From assembly GCA_032718475.1 (NCBI GenBank), contig JAUCBJ010007224.1, positions 79,649 to 143,648 on the forward strand: a DNA stretch of 64,000 bases, in the 5' to 3' direction. Under the pieces are notes generated by a model. It saw only the letters and a program-made list of their open reading frames with translations, did not search any database and was not told the origin of the DNA. The translations under genes and the position numbers were made by a program. Source of the stretch: Nemertoderma westbladi (lineage: Eukaryota > Xenacoelomorpha > Nemertodermatida > Nemertodermatidae). This document shows, in pieces, positions 52,497 to 64,000 of this stretch (its first letter is position 1; each line of letters opens with the position of its first letter).

Positions 52497-54790
52497 TATA
52501 TGACCTATATATTTTTTTTAAGGTCTTATATAAAAAACAAACTGGGCATATTACGAAACACTGTCGGAATCTCAATTCGTGAATGATGATATCATAGTTG
52601 CGGGAAATGACGAAATTGAAAGTGATTAAACTTTATGTTGGTTTATCTTTAGATAATTTTGTTATAAACAATACAACTATTGAAAAATAACAATAATATT
52701 AAACAACAACAAAACATTTCTTTGTATAATTGTATATTACTCCTAATAATTCGGAGGGGGGGGGGGGGGGGGGGGGGGCATTGCGAAACTTCTTGGAAAA
52801 AAAGTTAGTAAAATGTCCTATGTCGCATTAAAATATAATTTGGTAAAACGTCCTATGTTGCAAATTTGTCAAAAAGCCCTACAAGGAGGCTGTTTATCTG
52901 TATTTCTGGTCTCAGAAAACGATTCAACACCCTTTTAAAGTTAGAAAGAGAAATAAGACAGTGTAAATGTGCATTTTGTTTTGTTAAAATAGTAAACAAA
53001 AAAAGTGTTTTCTCAGAACAACTTTTTTAGACTTAGGACGTTTTACCACCCGCCCCACGATATGTACTTACTTGGAAAAACATTGGCACACTATAGTTTA
53101 TGAGACGGTAACAATACCTGCAATATCTTACTGTAAAGTTTGTAAATCAAATCATAAATCCGACCTTCTCACCAAAACAGTAAACTCTAAGTAAGCGAAT
53201 ATATTGCAGTATCGATCTCTTATAACCGGTGAGGCAGAAAACAGTCTACGAGCAGACAAACTTCGATAAAACAAAATCCCGCGCAGCGAATCCTAAAATC
53301 AGGCTGACTCACTGGCGGACTAAGAGGCTCGTACACTTTGCCGCGGTGTGATTTATATGGTTGGGCGAAGAGACGCTAGCTAGGTACAGACAGAGATTTG
53401 GAGATGTCTAACTAGCGGGCAAAGTACAGTACGGACAAAAGTTAAATTTTATATATTTTGAGGTGTAAATAATTTCTAACGCGCGTGTGTTAATTCTGAA
53501 CGGTCAAAACAGTTTTGCTCCTTCACATATATAATTACTGGGTACGGTGTGCATTTTACGAATATTCTAATTTTGTAACTTGTAGGTCCAATACTCACGA
53601 ATGATAAGGTTCCTTCCCCTCTTGCGTATTTCCAGGACTCAAATTCAGGCATAAGGTTAATGCTACGCCCAGAATTCGGCAATTTTAGGTACCAGGTCCC
53701 TGATACTAAGAAGAGATGTGTTAGTTTACTACTGTAGGCGTACAGTTACTAATAGCTATCCTGGCGTCCTATCTAGAATTTTAGTCACCCAGGTAGTCCA
53801 GGTAACTTCCTATTAGGGCGTTGGCGGGGACACGGTAGATGTTAGTATCCCTAATAGCCTCAATTTATTTGCGCCTAGTTGTAAACTGCCCTACCGCCTG
53901 AACGGTACAATCCTAATTCAGGTGAAACACAACGACCCTCCTAGCCTACAAGTTCTAATGCAATGGACACCGTTGCACTGCAAATAGTCGCAAACGCACC
54001 TGTACTTAGCAAGAGTTAGGCGTACAGTTTGCTGCACCCTACCAATTTGTATGCTTCGTACCGGTGTGCCTACGTCCTATCTGCGTACTAGTATCTGCCT
54101 GCGCTCTCCCCCCCCGTAGGAATGTGAAGGTCTACTGTGGTTTTTCCTGAATTAAGACAGTACAGTCCCTAAGATGTAATTTTAGGCTCACAGCGTGTCA
54201 CTACTTCTACCTTTTGATCTTTGGTCTTACTCTTAGGTAGCAAGGCATCGAACGCTGTCTAACCTTTCAGGCGATGGGCGAATAACTCAAGATGGTATTG
54301 CGGGTTGTCTCTTGTCTACATTCCCGTGATGTTCCCGTTCATTGCTGCGGCCCGATCTCTAGCTGGCCATCCTGTCCCTTAGCTGGGTTCACCGTAGTGA
54401 ATCATGGTGAAAGAAAACAGATAGCGGTATTTCTGAATTTATTGCAGATAATAATACAAAATGTAATCTGAATACTAATGACAGAATAAACAAATATTGA
54501 GTAACTAATAAGATCAGAAAGAATATAAGATTGAAATATAGAAATGTGATAACTAATGAACAAATCGCACCTTTATATAGCAAATTTGTGCTGCAATCAA
54601 TCGAGAAAATTCTCGATTGTTCTATAGGTTCTAACGGGTTTTTAAAGATAGCTATTGGTCCAGCTAATATATAACTTGCACGACATTGGTTACAATCAAA
54701 TAACTACAGTCTCATTGGTACAGATAAATGCAATTAATTTGTAGCGGTCAATTTAAATGAGTTGAAATTCTGCACAAAAAATAATTCGCA
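52497..54790. other. No recognised gene; contains 24-G tract
   Basis: Poly-G at 52756-52779. The moderately GC region 53050-54350 has CAGGT-rich phrases and might be LTR or leader sequence of BEL-3, but no second copy is in view. Confidence 0.4.
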
Positions 54791-54796
54791 CTTACT

Positions 54797-54864
54797 AGGA
54801 TTCGAACTCAATACCTACTACACATATAATTTCCAACGCTCTACCGACTGAGCTACTGAACCAC
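54797..54864 (-). other. tRNA-like sequence with A and B boxes
   Basis: The minus strand has TAGCTCAGTCGGTAGAGCG (a perfect box A with D-arm) and GAGTTCGAATCC (box B) about 40 nt apart. The acceptor, anticodon and T stems do not pair properly, so this is a tRNA pseudogene or the head of a tRNA-derived SINE. Confidence 0.5.
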
Positions 54865-55860
54865 TTGACCAATGGGTGTATAAATGATATAACAAATACA
54901 AATGAGGACTCAAAGTAATCTTTTACAAAGTTAATTCGAATAAAATAAAATTTTGAAAATCCACGGCATTTAGGGAATATAATTCTATACCGCTCCATGA
55001 AAACAGGATATTATCGTGCATAAAATATACGGTTTTCACCAATAATCAATCAAACTATAGAATACTTAGGGCGTACTTACATATTTACAATTAAATTTCA
55101 AACAATACTTCCTTTCTACGTAATGATTCGATACAAAATAATTACAAATTCAAACTTTACGTATTTAAGGCTTTACTAAGTAAGTACAATATAAATCTAA
55201 ATTAAATTCACCAATATAAATCTATTGCATCTCAATATTGCATAAATTCAAACAAATTCAAATAATTACAAATACAAATAAATGAAAATGAGTCTTCCAT
55301 CTACTCTTACTTTCTATTTCACTGTAAATACAAATACTGCTTATAAGATATAAATTGCATAATATTCGGAATAATCACAAATATAAAATATAAATCTTGC
55401 AAATACAAATTCTTACTGAATATAAATCTTACAAAATATAAATCTTTACTAAATATAGATATAAACTGCATAAGTTTAGAATAATATAAACTCCTTTGCA
55501 TGAAACATAAATCTTTCAAATATAAGTTCCTTCTAAATATAAACTTTCTAAATTTCATAAATTCGGAACAATACAAATTGCATAAGTTCGGAATAAACAC
55601 AAATATAAATATAAATTCAAATAAATCACAAATTCACAAGAAAGGCTCACGAGTCTTCCGTCCACCCTTGCCCTCCCTTTTATCGCTTAGTGGATCGAGC
55701 CCTGCCGCGTCCTCGAAAACTGCGCACAGGTGACTTTGCTCGCGATATGGGACTAATGGGGCGAGTCACTGGTTTCGTTTGGACGTTGAGAGACGGTGCG
55801 ACTATTTCCTCGCAAATTCGTCTATTTGGCATCCCAAAACCTCGACCGATTCCTCGTGAC
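54865..55860. other. AT-rich region left of the CCHC gene
   Basis: Repeated AAATATAAAT phrases and no gene. A purine-rich run on the minus strand (AAAAGGGAGGGCAAGGGTGG at about 55663-55682) could be a polypurine tract of BEL-3. It is followed, on the minus strand, by one of the recurrent 21-nt motifs (55639-55659). Confidence 0.35.
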
Positions 55861-55863
55861 CGA

Positions 55864-57491
55864 TCAGTTGTCACTACAGTTGGTAGAACGTCTGGGAACG
55901 CGCGAGAAGCGGACGACGCAGACCCAAGAGTAGCTTGCGCCCCCTTGTTGATCAGCTGGTGTGTGTCCCGATCCTCCTGTTGGTTCTCTAGGAAGCGATA
56001 CCGTATCCCGAGTAACTCGAATGGTCGGCTCAGCTCCCTTGCGTTCTTCTATATTAATAATTTTCTTTAATTGTTGGCCCACTTTCTGGACCCGTATGAT
56101 CCTACCCTGTCCGTCCTCCCGAGGGTGACGTGCAGACGGCGCAACCGGAGTGGCTGGTATATTTGTCGCCTCTAGGACCTCCTCTTCCTCGAATACGCTC
56201 GCTCGTATACGTTTGTGGTAAAACGCGGCTCGGTATGCCCATGCGACGGTTAACCAAGCTCCTTTGTTCCGCTTTTCAGTTCGGAAACGATCGAATTCAC
56301 CATACGTAATGCGATTAACGACTTTCTGAAAATTCCACGTGTTTTTGTTATCCGGGTGAATCTGTAGTAGATACTCGCGCACTACTCGAAATCCACTGTC
56401 GTGGGGTAAAATATCGACAACCTCAATAAGTTCGTCATATTGGGGCATAGCGGAGATATATCCTTCCGACATCATCGTCTGGGGATTTACCGCCCAAAAT
56501 CCAAGATGCGCTCTCATCGGAAACCGTCTTCTTTGTGCCGATACATGTTCGTCGGCCAAATCTTCCCACTCATCGAATAATTTTCTCACGAGTTTTACAG
56601 ATTCGTGTTCATAAGGTATGTCTCTTAGTTGGCATTCAGATGCTCGATGCCCTTTTATATTGCAGTAAGTACATTGAGCCATAAATCTCCAGCAAGTATA
56701 AAAGGTATGAGACCCTTGATCCCCACACCATCCACAGATTAGCTGAGTCGTAGTAATGTGCTTTCCACTGCACTTTGTCATATGATGTCCAGCGACGCCA
56801 CATTTACTACACATCGTATTGGCAGGGTACCACACTCGTTCGTATATAAGATCTCCAATCGGTCGAGCGCTTCCTCCCACACTATAATCGTAATCATCTG
56901 GATCTATGGGTTGGTAGGTTTCTGAAGGTTGTATACAAACTATAGCATCTGTTGCTTCAAGTTGTCGAATCTCCGTCTGAGATTTCTTCGGGAGGTTCCT
57001 TATTATCTCAAGAAGTTCCTCTAAAGGATCGTCAGTGATCGTAGTAGTTACTTCGAAATCATCACCAAGGTGACCGATAGGCGCACGCGTCTGCCGTGAT
57101 TCATCCGTAATCTCCACGATACGTTCTCCTTCATAGGGTAACAATGTAAACATAGATGGTCTTTCGATAAGAGATCCCGCACAGCGAAGATACACGGCTC
57201 GAAATATGCTAAATCCTGCTCGAGTAAAGGCATTGCTGTCTTTGCGAGCTTCGCTGTACTTTCTGATAATTCCTTTATACCAAATATAGTGTAGTACTTG
57301 GCTCCAAATCTTTCGAATGGCGCTGCTGCCTCCTCTTGGATATCATATCCCCATCTCGGCTCTCCTTGTATCCCTTTCTCCATAATTAGAGGTGTAGTTA
57401 CATAATCATTACTACTAGAGGGAATACAACAGAGTTTGTGGTTAGTTGTGAGGAGACGTGAGAGTTTCGTCTGCCTTTTGGGCTTCGACAA
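55864..57491 (-). CDS. Gag-like ORF with three CCHC zinc knuckles, frameshifted
   Basis: Frame 57048-57491 starts MSKPKRQTKLSRL. A frame change between about 57190 and 57050 leads to 55864-57195 (443 codons). That part carries three knuckles: C129-C132-H137-C142, C154-C157-H163-C168 and C175-C178-H183-C188. A conserved-looking block (WAVNPQTMMSEGYISAMPQY) and a basic tail follow. Such knuckles bind nucleic acid, as in retroelement Gag proteins or cellular CNBP-type proteins. It lies 558 bp downstream of BEL-3 pol on the same strand, where an envelope gene would be, yet has no signal peptide or membrane segment. It may be an extra ORF of BEL-3 or part of an unrelated element. I do not recognise the family. 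Confidence 0.5.
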
Positions 57492-58048
57492 CGCTCTAAC
57501 CTCCTACCCATAGCCTAAGATCTAAGGTTTCTTTAATGACACGCTGCTTCTTATCTAAAATTTTTTGCCGAAATAAAAAACGAATTTGGGCTAAACTGGC
57601 TGTGAGTCTAAAATACTCACTTTTTGATCCCAAACTATTATCAGAAAATAAGCAGTCAAGAATTAGTAATAAATATAGGGGAGTCTATTTATTTGATGTA
57701 ACTTATTGAAACAAGACCGTGTAAAATTTAATTAAAATTTTAAGAAAGGCTCGCAAGTCTTCCTCTCTTGTTTCTCTAATTTTAAGTTCCACCCGACTGT
57801 ACCCTGAAATCTATTCACTGGAGAAAATTTTTAAAAATTTTTCAAATCCAAATGGATTGTCTAAAATTTCGAAAATGTCTCAATATTGTGAGTTCCAAGT
57901 AGAATTCCATTTCTTATACCTACAAATCCCGCTCCTATGTGACACATAAGGGTACCACCCTCAATGTTCACATATAAAGACAATGGAATTCTACCGCTGT
58001 CCTTACTACGGTGTACAGGTACATGGAAATCTATTTGTAAACTCCTAA
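57492..58048. other. Spacer between BEL-3 pol and the CCHC ORF
   Basis: AT-rich, with one copy of the recurrent motif AGAAAGGCTCGCAAGTCTTC (57743-57762). No gene. Confidence 0.5.
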
Positions 58049-61000
58049 TTATTTACTAATACTAGTTGGAGATTTGTAGTCTCCAGACTCATTACGAGTC
58101 TCTTCAAGAAGTACGAGACGTTGAGTCGGTCTGTCTACTGTACGACCGTCAATTGTCCGTACCGTCACAGTTCTTGTCACTCCATCCATAGATGGATGTG
58201 TGGCTAAAATTACACCTGTTATCCAGAAGCGTCTTTTTAGATTCACTTCTGCTAACAGCACGTGATCTCCCGGCTTTAATGCGCGGGTGTTATTGTACCA
58301 TGTTGTTCTGGCAGAAATAGAGGGCAAATAATGGTTTTGCCATATTTCCCAGAATTTGTTAGCCAGTAGTTGCGTGATTTTCCACGCTTTTCTACCGTAG
58401 CTATCGCTTTCTATTGGAATTGAAATAGGTATTAATGTAGTCGGTGCCTGCATAAGCAGGTGTGCCGGTGTCAAAGCAAACTGAGATTGTTTGTCATCGG
58501 GTACTAATACTATTGGTCTAGTATTTAGTATTGCCTCGATTTCAACAAACAATGTTGTCAGTTGGTCGTCTGTCAATATGTGGTTTACTGGAATGACCTT
58601 TGCCATGGCTGTTTTTATAGATCTAATCAATCTCTCCCAGACTCCGCCTCTCCATGGACTATCTGGAGGATTAAACTTCCAAACAATCTTGTGAGGTTGT
58701 AGTTCGTTCGAGATTTGATCATGATCTAATTTCTTAAAGGCTCTAGCAATCTCATTTCGAGCACCAACAAAGTTTGTCCCTTGGTCTGAGTACAAGCATT
58801 TCACTAGTCCGCGTCTAGCGATAAATCGCCGCAATGCTAGTATAAACGCGTTGGTAGAAAGATCCATCACTCGTTCAATGTGAACTGCCCTACTGGACAT
58901 ACATGTGAAAATCAGTCCCCAGCGTTTTACTAGTATACGTCCACGTTTCGTATGTATGGGACCAAAGCAATCAATTCCAGTCTCTGTAAAAGGTGGTCTG
59001 AATGCTTGAAGTCGTGCTTGTGGAAGTTCACTCATTTCTTGGGTACCTATTCTAGAATGTACCTTTTTACAAATAATACACGTACGCGTCACTGAACTTA
59101 ACGCTTTACTGGGTCTAATTAATACAAATCTTGTACGTAAGTAGGAAAGACAGTGGTGTCTTCCAGCGTGTTTCAGATGTAAATGTGCGTCCAGTATCAT
59201 TGCACGTTGTAGTTCGTGGTGTTGCGGTATTATTATTGGGTACCTAAAGTTTGTGTTAAAGTCAATGTTTTGAAGCCGAGATTTATGACAAATTAAGCCA
59301 TTATAAATAATCGGACTCCAACTCAGTATTGGTGACGACTTGATTGGTTGACCTTGATTTATGGATGTGAATTCGCGCGCGAAATATCGCAGTTGGTAAT
59401 GGCGAATTAATTTAATCTCACACCTGTCAATCTCAGCCAATGTAAGTCGACGTGTAAAGTCGCGTTTGCCTTTAACGTATTGTACAAAACGTACAATCCA
59501 CGCTAATTTTCGGCAAGCGTTCGTCCAAGAATCTGTTAAGTTTACAATACGGTCGACGTAAGTATTTGTGACGTCATCAGGTAAGTCAATGGAAAATTTG
59601 GAAGGTTTTGAATTACTAGAAGGGCCCACGGGTCCGCCGGTAAGTATTCCCTTGTTGACTGTTGATCCGTCCGGGTCTACAAGTAATTTGTCCTTCTTCG
59701 TCTTCTTACCTTGATTGTCAGTACTTTGTAAGTCGATCGTTAATGGTGGTTTGAACTCTATGGGGTCAGCAGGTTTCGGTAAACTTGTTTTTCTGCCGAT
59801 ATTAATACCAGGTCTCACCATAGGTTGCAAGTTCGGTATGTCTCTTGAGCGCAGAGTAACACCTGTATTTACATTAGCGTAGGTACTACCCACATCTGTA
59901 ATACATGAGGTTTCACCGTGCTTGTGGTTGCTCAAGTGTGTCAAAATTGGTAGTTTGTCAATACAAGGCCGCTCCAATAGGGAAACTGCGGCTTTACTGT
60001 TAGTCGATACATTACTAATGTCCGGTAGAACATTTTGTGATGTTTCTGACAAAATGTCTAGTCGACTGTCTAGTAATGTGTCTGGCGATACGTCTGGTAA
60101 CGTATCTGGTTGTTTGTCAATAGAAGGCCGCTCCAATAGGGAAACTGCGGCTTTACTATTTGTCAATGTGTTACTAGTGTCTGGTAGAACATTTTGTGAC
60201 ATGTCTGGCAAAACGTCCGGTTGACCATCTAGTAACGTGTCTGGTTGACCGTCTGGCGATATGTCTGGTGTAGAAAGGCTCGCAAGTCTTCGTCTCTTGA
60301 CCTTTGAAGTTATATCTTTCCATTTCGCCTTCGGTTTTTTCTTGAGTTTCGCCGCCGTCGTCCTTTTCTTTGCCTTCCCCTTTTTTGGTTTCTTGATTTC
60401 GGCGTCCTTAGGGATAGTGTTAGATTTGTTGTCGTATAACGGAGGCCAATCTTGTGTCGATTTCTGCAAGAATTGGGGTCCGTGTTGCCAAAATTCTTTG
60501 TTTTCCGGTTTACAGAATTCCTCAGGCATCATTCCTCGCGACGCAATATCAGCTGGGTTTTGTGGTCCGGGACAATGTCGCCAATCCTCTTTTATTGAAC
60601 GGTCTAGAATTTCTGCGCGACGGTTAGCTACGAATGTCTTGAATTCAAGTGTGTCGTTGTTTATGTAAAATAAAACCAACGTCGCGTCAGTCCAATAAAA
60701 TATCTGTAAACTTGACTGTAGTTCTGTCTGTATGAGGTTCACGATGGTGGTTGACAGGGTTGCGGCTTGTAGCTCAGCTCGTGGTGTCGTCATATACTTA
60801 GTAGGCATTGTTTTTGCCTTAGAAGTAATGAGCGAAACATCGAATCCTTCTGAGTCTACTTGTCTGCGCAAGTACGCTGCCACACCAAAACCGTTGTCAC
60901 TGGCGTCAGAAAAACAGTGTAATTCCAAGTTGTCAGGAAATGTTGTTTGTAATGGAAAGTAAACTCTGGGTATGGAATAATCCTCTAGCGAAGATAATTC

Positions 61001-62013
61001 CGCCTCCCAGGTCTTCCATAAGTCCACTTGGTCTGATGAGATCGGCTCGTCCCATGTCAGTCCATCCTTCCAAATACTGCGCATATAAATGCGGGCTTGC
61101 AGTATAATTGGACTGATGAATCCTAATGGATCGAACAATCGGCTCAATTTTGACAAGCATGATCTCTTTGTCAGTGTGTTTTCTTGACTGTCCAGTCTCA
61201 CTTTCACTCGAAAGTTGTCCGTGTTTGGGTCCCAAAAGAGCCCCAACACCTTGGTCGTCGGTAGTGGTTCGAACTCTAGGTCTATGTCACCACCTCCACG
61301 CTCAGTCGTTCCGAATGAGTCTACTAATTCGGCACTGTTTGAGGCGAATTTGGTGAGGTTAAAACCTCCACCCGCTAAGCAGTCCCGTAATTGATGTGCT
61401 ACTGTTGTAGCACGTTCTACTGTGTCGCAACTCTGTAAACCGTCGTCGACGTAAAAGTCACGCTCCACAATCCTAATTATCTCTGGGTCATACAGGTGTT
61501 TCTGATCCCTAGCGGCTTGTTTTAGGGCGTACATCGTGCAGTTTGGGCTGTCCCTGGCACCGAAAACGCGAACTTGCAGTTGGTAAGTCGCCGGTGGTAG
61601 ACTTAAGTCTCCTTCCGGATACCAGAGGAACCTCAAACTGTCTCTGTCTCGCTCTAACGCTCTCACTTGGTGAAACATCGCTTCAACGTCGCAAGTAAAA
61701 GCTACTTGACGCTGACGGAAGCGCATAATCACCCCCATAAGATAATTATTCATATTTGGTCCATCCATCAACTCGCTATTGAGGGACATTCCCTCAAACA
61801 GAGCCGCACAGTCATTGACTACGCGTACTTTGTCTGGTTTGTCGGGGTGTCTCACGTAGTGATGTGGCAAGTAGTACGTCTGGTCAGTCACTCGCTCCGG
61901 GTTAGTCATTCGGATAGCGTATCCCTTAGTCAAATACGTCTCCATCTGAGTGTTGTACTGCAGATGGGCTTTCTCGTCCTTTAATAGACGTTGCCGTATT
62001 GACGTGTAGACGT
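58049..62013 (-). CDS. BEL-3 Pol: RT, RNase H, integrase
   Basis: Open 1298-codon frame (called from 61945; homology begins at about 62010). RT includes DQTYYLPHHYV, FTCDVEAMFHQV and the catalytic FYVDDGLQ near residue 166. RNase H runs from LELHCFSDASDNGFG near 342 to NPADIASRG. A low-complexity linker of about 270 residues (530-800) follows, with duplicated LLERP blocks. The H2C2 zinc site is near 905-950. The integrase core has D (TGIDCFGP), D (LYSDQGTNF) and E (WRGGVWERLI). The C-terminal GDHVLLAE..RFWITGVI block is typical of BEL integrases. All catalytic residues look intact, so this is the best candidate in the window for supplying enzymes in trans, apart from the frameshift at its start. 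Confidence 0.9.
59967..60285 (-). repeat. 159-bp in-frame tandem duplication in the BEL-3 Pol linker
   Basis: GGCCGCTCCAATAGGGAAAC begins at 59967 and again at 60126, period 159 bp (53 codons), each time encoding NSKAAVSLLERP and the following S/P/D-rich segment. Both copies are in frame. Confidence 0.85.
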
Positions 62014-64000
62014 CTTAGAGCCAGTGGATAGTTATTTATGAGTTTAGGACTTTGGCTACGCCATAACATCCCTACCTCATAATGTCTGTCCTCCGTCTGT
62101 CGGATAGTATCTTTCATGATCTTCAGAGATTGTTTCTCCTGTTCCGACATACAAGGTTCGTAGCTACCAGGTTCAGCTGTATCTTGTTCTAACCACCTGA
62201 TAGTCTTCTCCGTTAATTCTTTGTCCAGTGCAGCTTGTTCCATTTGATGATTTCTCAATGCGTCATCATCGATATCGACGGGCCTCGTTGATGTCGTTGG
62301 GGTAGGTAGACTCGCAAGCCTTCCGGCGTTATCATCTGTCGTCGATGGAATCTCTAGCTGACTCGTCTTCTCCCCAAGTTCTAAACTCACCTGGTGGGTT
62401 AGCTGCTCCTTGTGACTTATCATACTAGTTACACGTCTGTTATGTTTTGTCGACTGTAGTGTAGTATGGTTCACGTCGTGTGAGAAGGAATGAATTGAAT
62501 TTGTAGTTAATAAACTACATGTACTTTGTACATCGTCTTCCTGGTCACTTACGTCTAGTGTGCGCACAGGCGCTCGAGTATACCAGCCTATCGGCGTTCT
62601 ACAGGCGTATGCGTTTCCCGCTACGACTGCCGATGGTCTGGTTTCCCACACCTGATGTAGGTTGAATTGGTCCGTCCCGATCAGCATGGCTACCGATCTA
62701 TAATTGACAGGACATTCGGGTACACCAAGGTGTCTGAAATACTTACGGTCCTCCAAGGATTGTTCTGGGACCGGACCTAGTAGGTTACTAAAGTCTTTGG
62801 TGGCCGCAAAGGTCAAATCCTTGAAGGGTAACAAAGACCTCTCCCTCTCGCTGTGTTGCGATTTCGGAAGAAGAGAGTCTAAGTTTAACTTGACTCGTGT
62901 CACTGGTATTGCACGCTGTCCGTGCATACTACTTACGGTATAACTGACACGCTTACCTTGTCTGAGATCCGTCACGACGTCAGCTATCTTTTCATCCACG
63001 TAACTGTGAGATGAGGCTGAATCTAGAATAGCGTAGATTCTCTTACTCCCCTTTGTGCCAGTAATCTTAATCGGAATTACACTAAATCCCTTTAGTTGGT
63101 CAGTAGTCAGAAGCGCGATCGATGGCTGTTCATACGTCGAATATACGTCGTCGTCTTCTGACTCTTCGTCCGACGATCCGGATTGTTCTGAGAAGCAATC
63201 CTCAATATGGGTCACGAAAGTTGGAGTCGTTTTCGATTCTCGTTTTCTGTAGGCCGCATCACATCTCGCTGCTGCTTCCGGGTGTTCCCTGGCGAAGCGT
63301 TTTGTCGGTGTGTGGCTGTCTGTGTGGAGCAGACCGTCGTGGTTGCGTCCACAGGATGGACAAGTGTCGGTATTTGGGCAATCTTTGCGCACGTGTCCGT
63401 GTCGCGTACACCGCCAACAAGAGTCTAATGGCCGTATCTGCAGCCGTCGTTCTTCTGAGTTTAACTCACGAAACTGTCGACAACCCCTCAACTTGTGACC
63501 GATATACCGCTTGCCTAAATGCTCGCAGTATTGGCAGCCGCTGAAGTCGGTGCTGAGTTGCTGTCTCGTCTGTTTTGTCCCAATGGGCGCAGATACCCTA
63601 CTACCGTCCGAGAATTGTCGGGTTTCCGTCGATGTGGCATAAGTGGCCGTCTTGGTGGATGTTGTCTGGGGTTTTTGTCGGTTGGAGGATGGCAAGGTGA
63701 TCCCTTCTGCTACGATGTGCTGGTCAGTGTAGTTGGATCGAGTTTCTACAACTGCTTCCCTGGATATCAAAAGGTACACATCCTCCAGTTTTAAGAATCC
63801 ACCCCGCTCTTCCCGCTGGTATTCGATCTTTCTCCACTCCCGACGAAGTCGATGGTGGAGTCGTCCTATGATCTTTAATAGGACTGTAGGGGTATTCCCG
63901 TAGTCAAGTTGTCCAATGGATCTCAAAGTAGTGATAGCGTTCTTTATCTCGTCAGCCAGTTTTAATAAGTCGACGGGTTTAGTGATAGCCCCTCAGTAGT
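61926..64000 (-). CDS. BEL-3 Gag-protease, partial at window edge
   Basis: The frame is open from the window edge (called start at 63926 is a TTG inside the ORF) to a false stop at 61926. It contains the end of the capsid-like domain, a C-rich knuckle (CWRCTRHGHVRKDC) and a second CPSCGRNHDGLLH site. The protease has AILDSASSHSYVDEK and conserved NYRSVAMLIGTDQ and IGWYTRAPV blocks, then VGMLWRSQSPKL. A single extra C near 62012 shifts the frame; homology continues in the Pol frame. The N-terminus lies outside the window. Confidence 0.85.

Larger units (their letters stand above)
55864..64000 (-). mobile_element. BEL-3: BEL/Pao retrotransposon, runs off the right edge
   Basis: Contains gag (partial), protease, RT, RNase H, integrase and C-terminal domain, in two overlapping frames. 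The left boundary is uncertain because no LTR pair can be seen; the CCHC ORF is included provisionally. One 1-base insertion breaks the otherwise complete gag-pol. Confidence 0.8.

Noticed and set aside
54797-54864. Functional tRNA gene
   Set aside because: D-arm and box B are good but acceptor, anticodon and T stems do not pair, and no clear anticodon loop forms.

Overview
The window looks like a stretch of repeat-dense nuclear DNA from an animal, most plausibly a marine invertebrate. Three BEL/Pao LTR retrotransposons (a group known only from metazoans), two Helitron-type Rep fragments, a Ty3/gypsy element, LINE fragments, GT-AG exons and a hammerhead ribozyme of the kind carried by animal retroelements support this. 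The species cannot be named from the sequence. Background is AT-rich, with many TACCGGTA-type palindromes and long poly-G tracts. No bacterial operons, rRNA genes, CRISPR arrays or convincing functional tRNA genes were seen.

Layout. 0-1 kb: an inverted pair of ~127-bp units, one with an apparently intact hammerhead ribozyme. 1.2-2.9 kb: AT-rich tandem repeat and an intact single-exon gene joining a RING-H2 finger to a Tc1/mariner/IS630-type DDE transposase. 4.8-11.5 kb: decayed minus-strand BEL/Pao element (BEL-1), its integrase cut off by a satellite. 12-15 kb: a repeated transposon-like end, a three-exon minus-strand gene fragment with good splice sites, a second exon-like ORF and simple repeats. 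16.1-20.9 kb: a nearly intact, GC-rich Ty3/gypsy gag-pol with one frameshift. 22-24 kb: Helitron Rep fragment and a second repeated end.

25.6-36.9 kb: a complete, recent BEL/Pao insertion (BEL-2) with two 1247-bp LTRs, a perfect 5-bp target duplication and a 994-aa Gag-protease ORF, but with RT, most of RNase H and integrase deleted. It landed in a coding stretch of an older minus-strand gene or transposon remnant (about 25.5-41.8 kb), which was also hit by a 1.09-kb terminal-inverted-repeat element at 39.1-40.2 kb. 42-46 kb: nested wreckage of a LINE endonuclease, a gypsy RNase H, an uncharacterised repeat-family pseudogene, a divergent Helitron Rep and a third repeated end. 47-49 kb: duplications, one carrying the 3' end of an unknown gene. 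49.7-52.5 kb: 5'-truncated LINE reverse transcriptase followed by a ~1.3-kb array of a 48-bp unit open in several frames on both strands. 55.9-64 kb: BEL-3, with full Gag, protease, RT, RNase H, integrase and C-terminal domains in two frames, plus a separate ORF with three CCHC knuckles downstream of Pol where an envelope gene would lie. BEL-3 runs off the right edge.

How the parts relate: BEL-2 keeps structural and protease functions but no polymerase or integrase. With LTRs differing at only about five positions it must have been mobilised recently by enzymes supplied in trans. BEL-1 and BEL-3 carry similar pol genes and share an unusual repeated LERP motif in the RNase H-integrase linker, but their reading-frame breaks differ, so these reflect decay and not a programmed frameshift.
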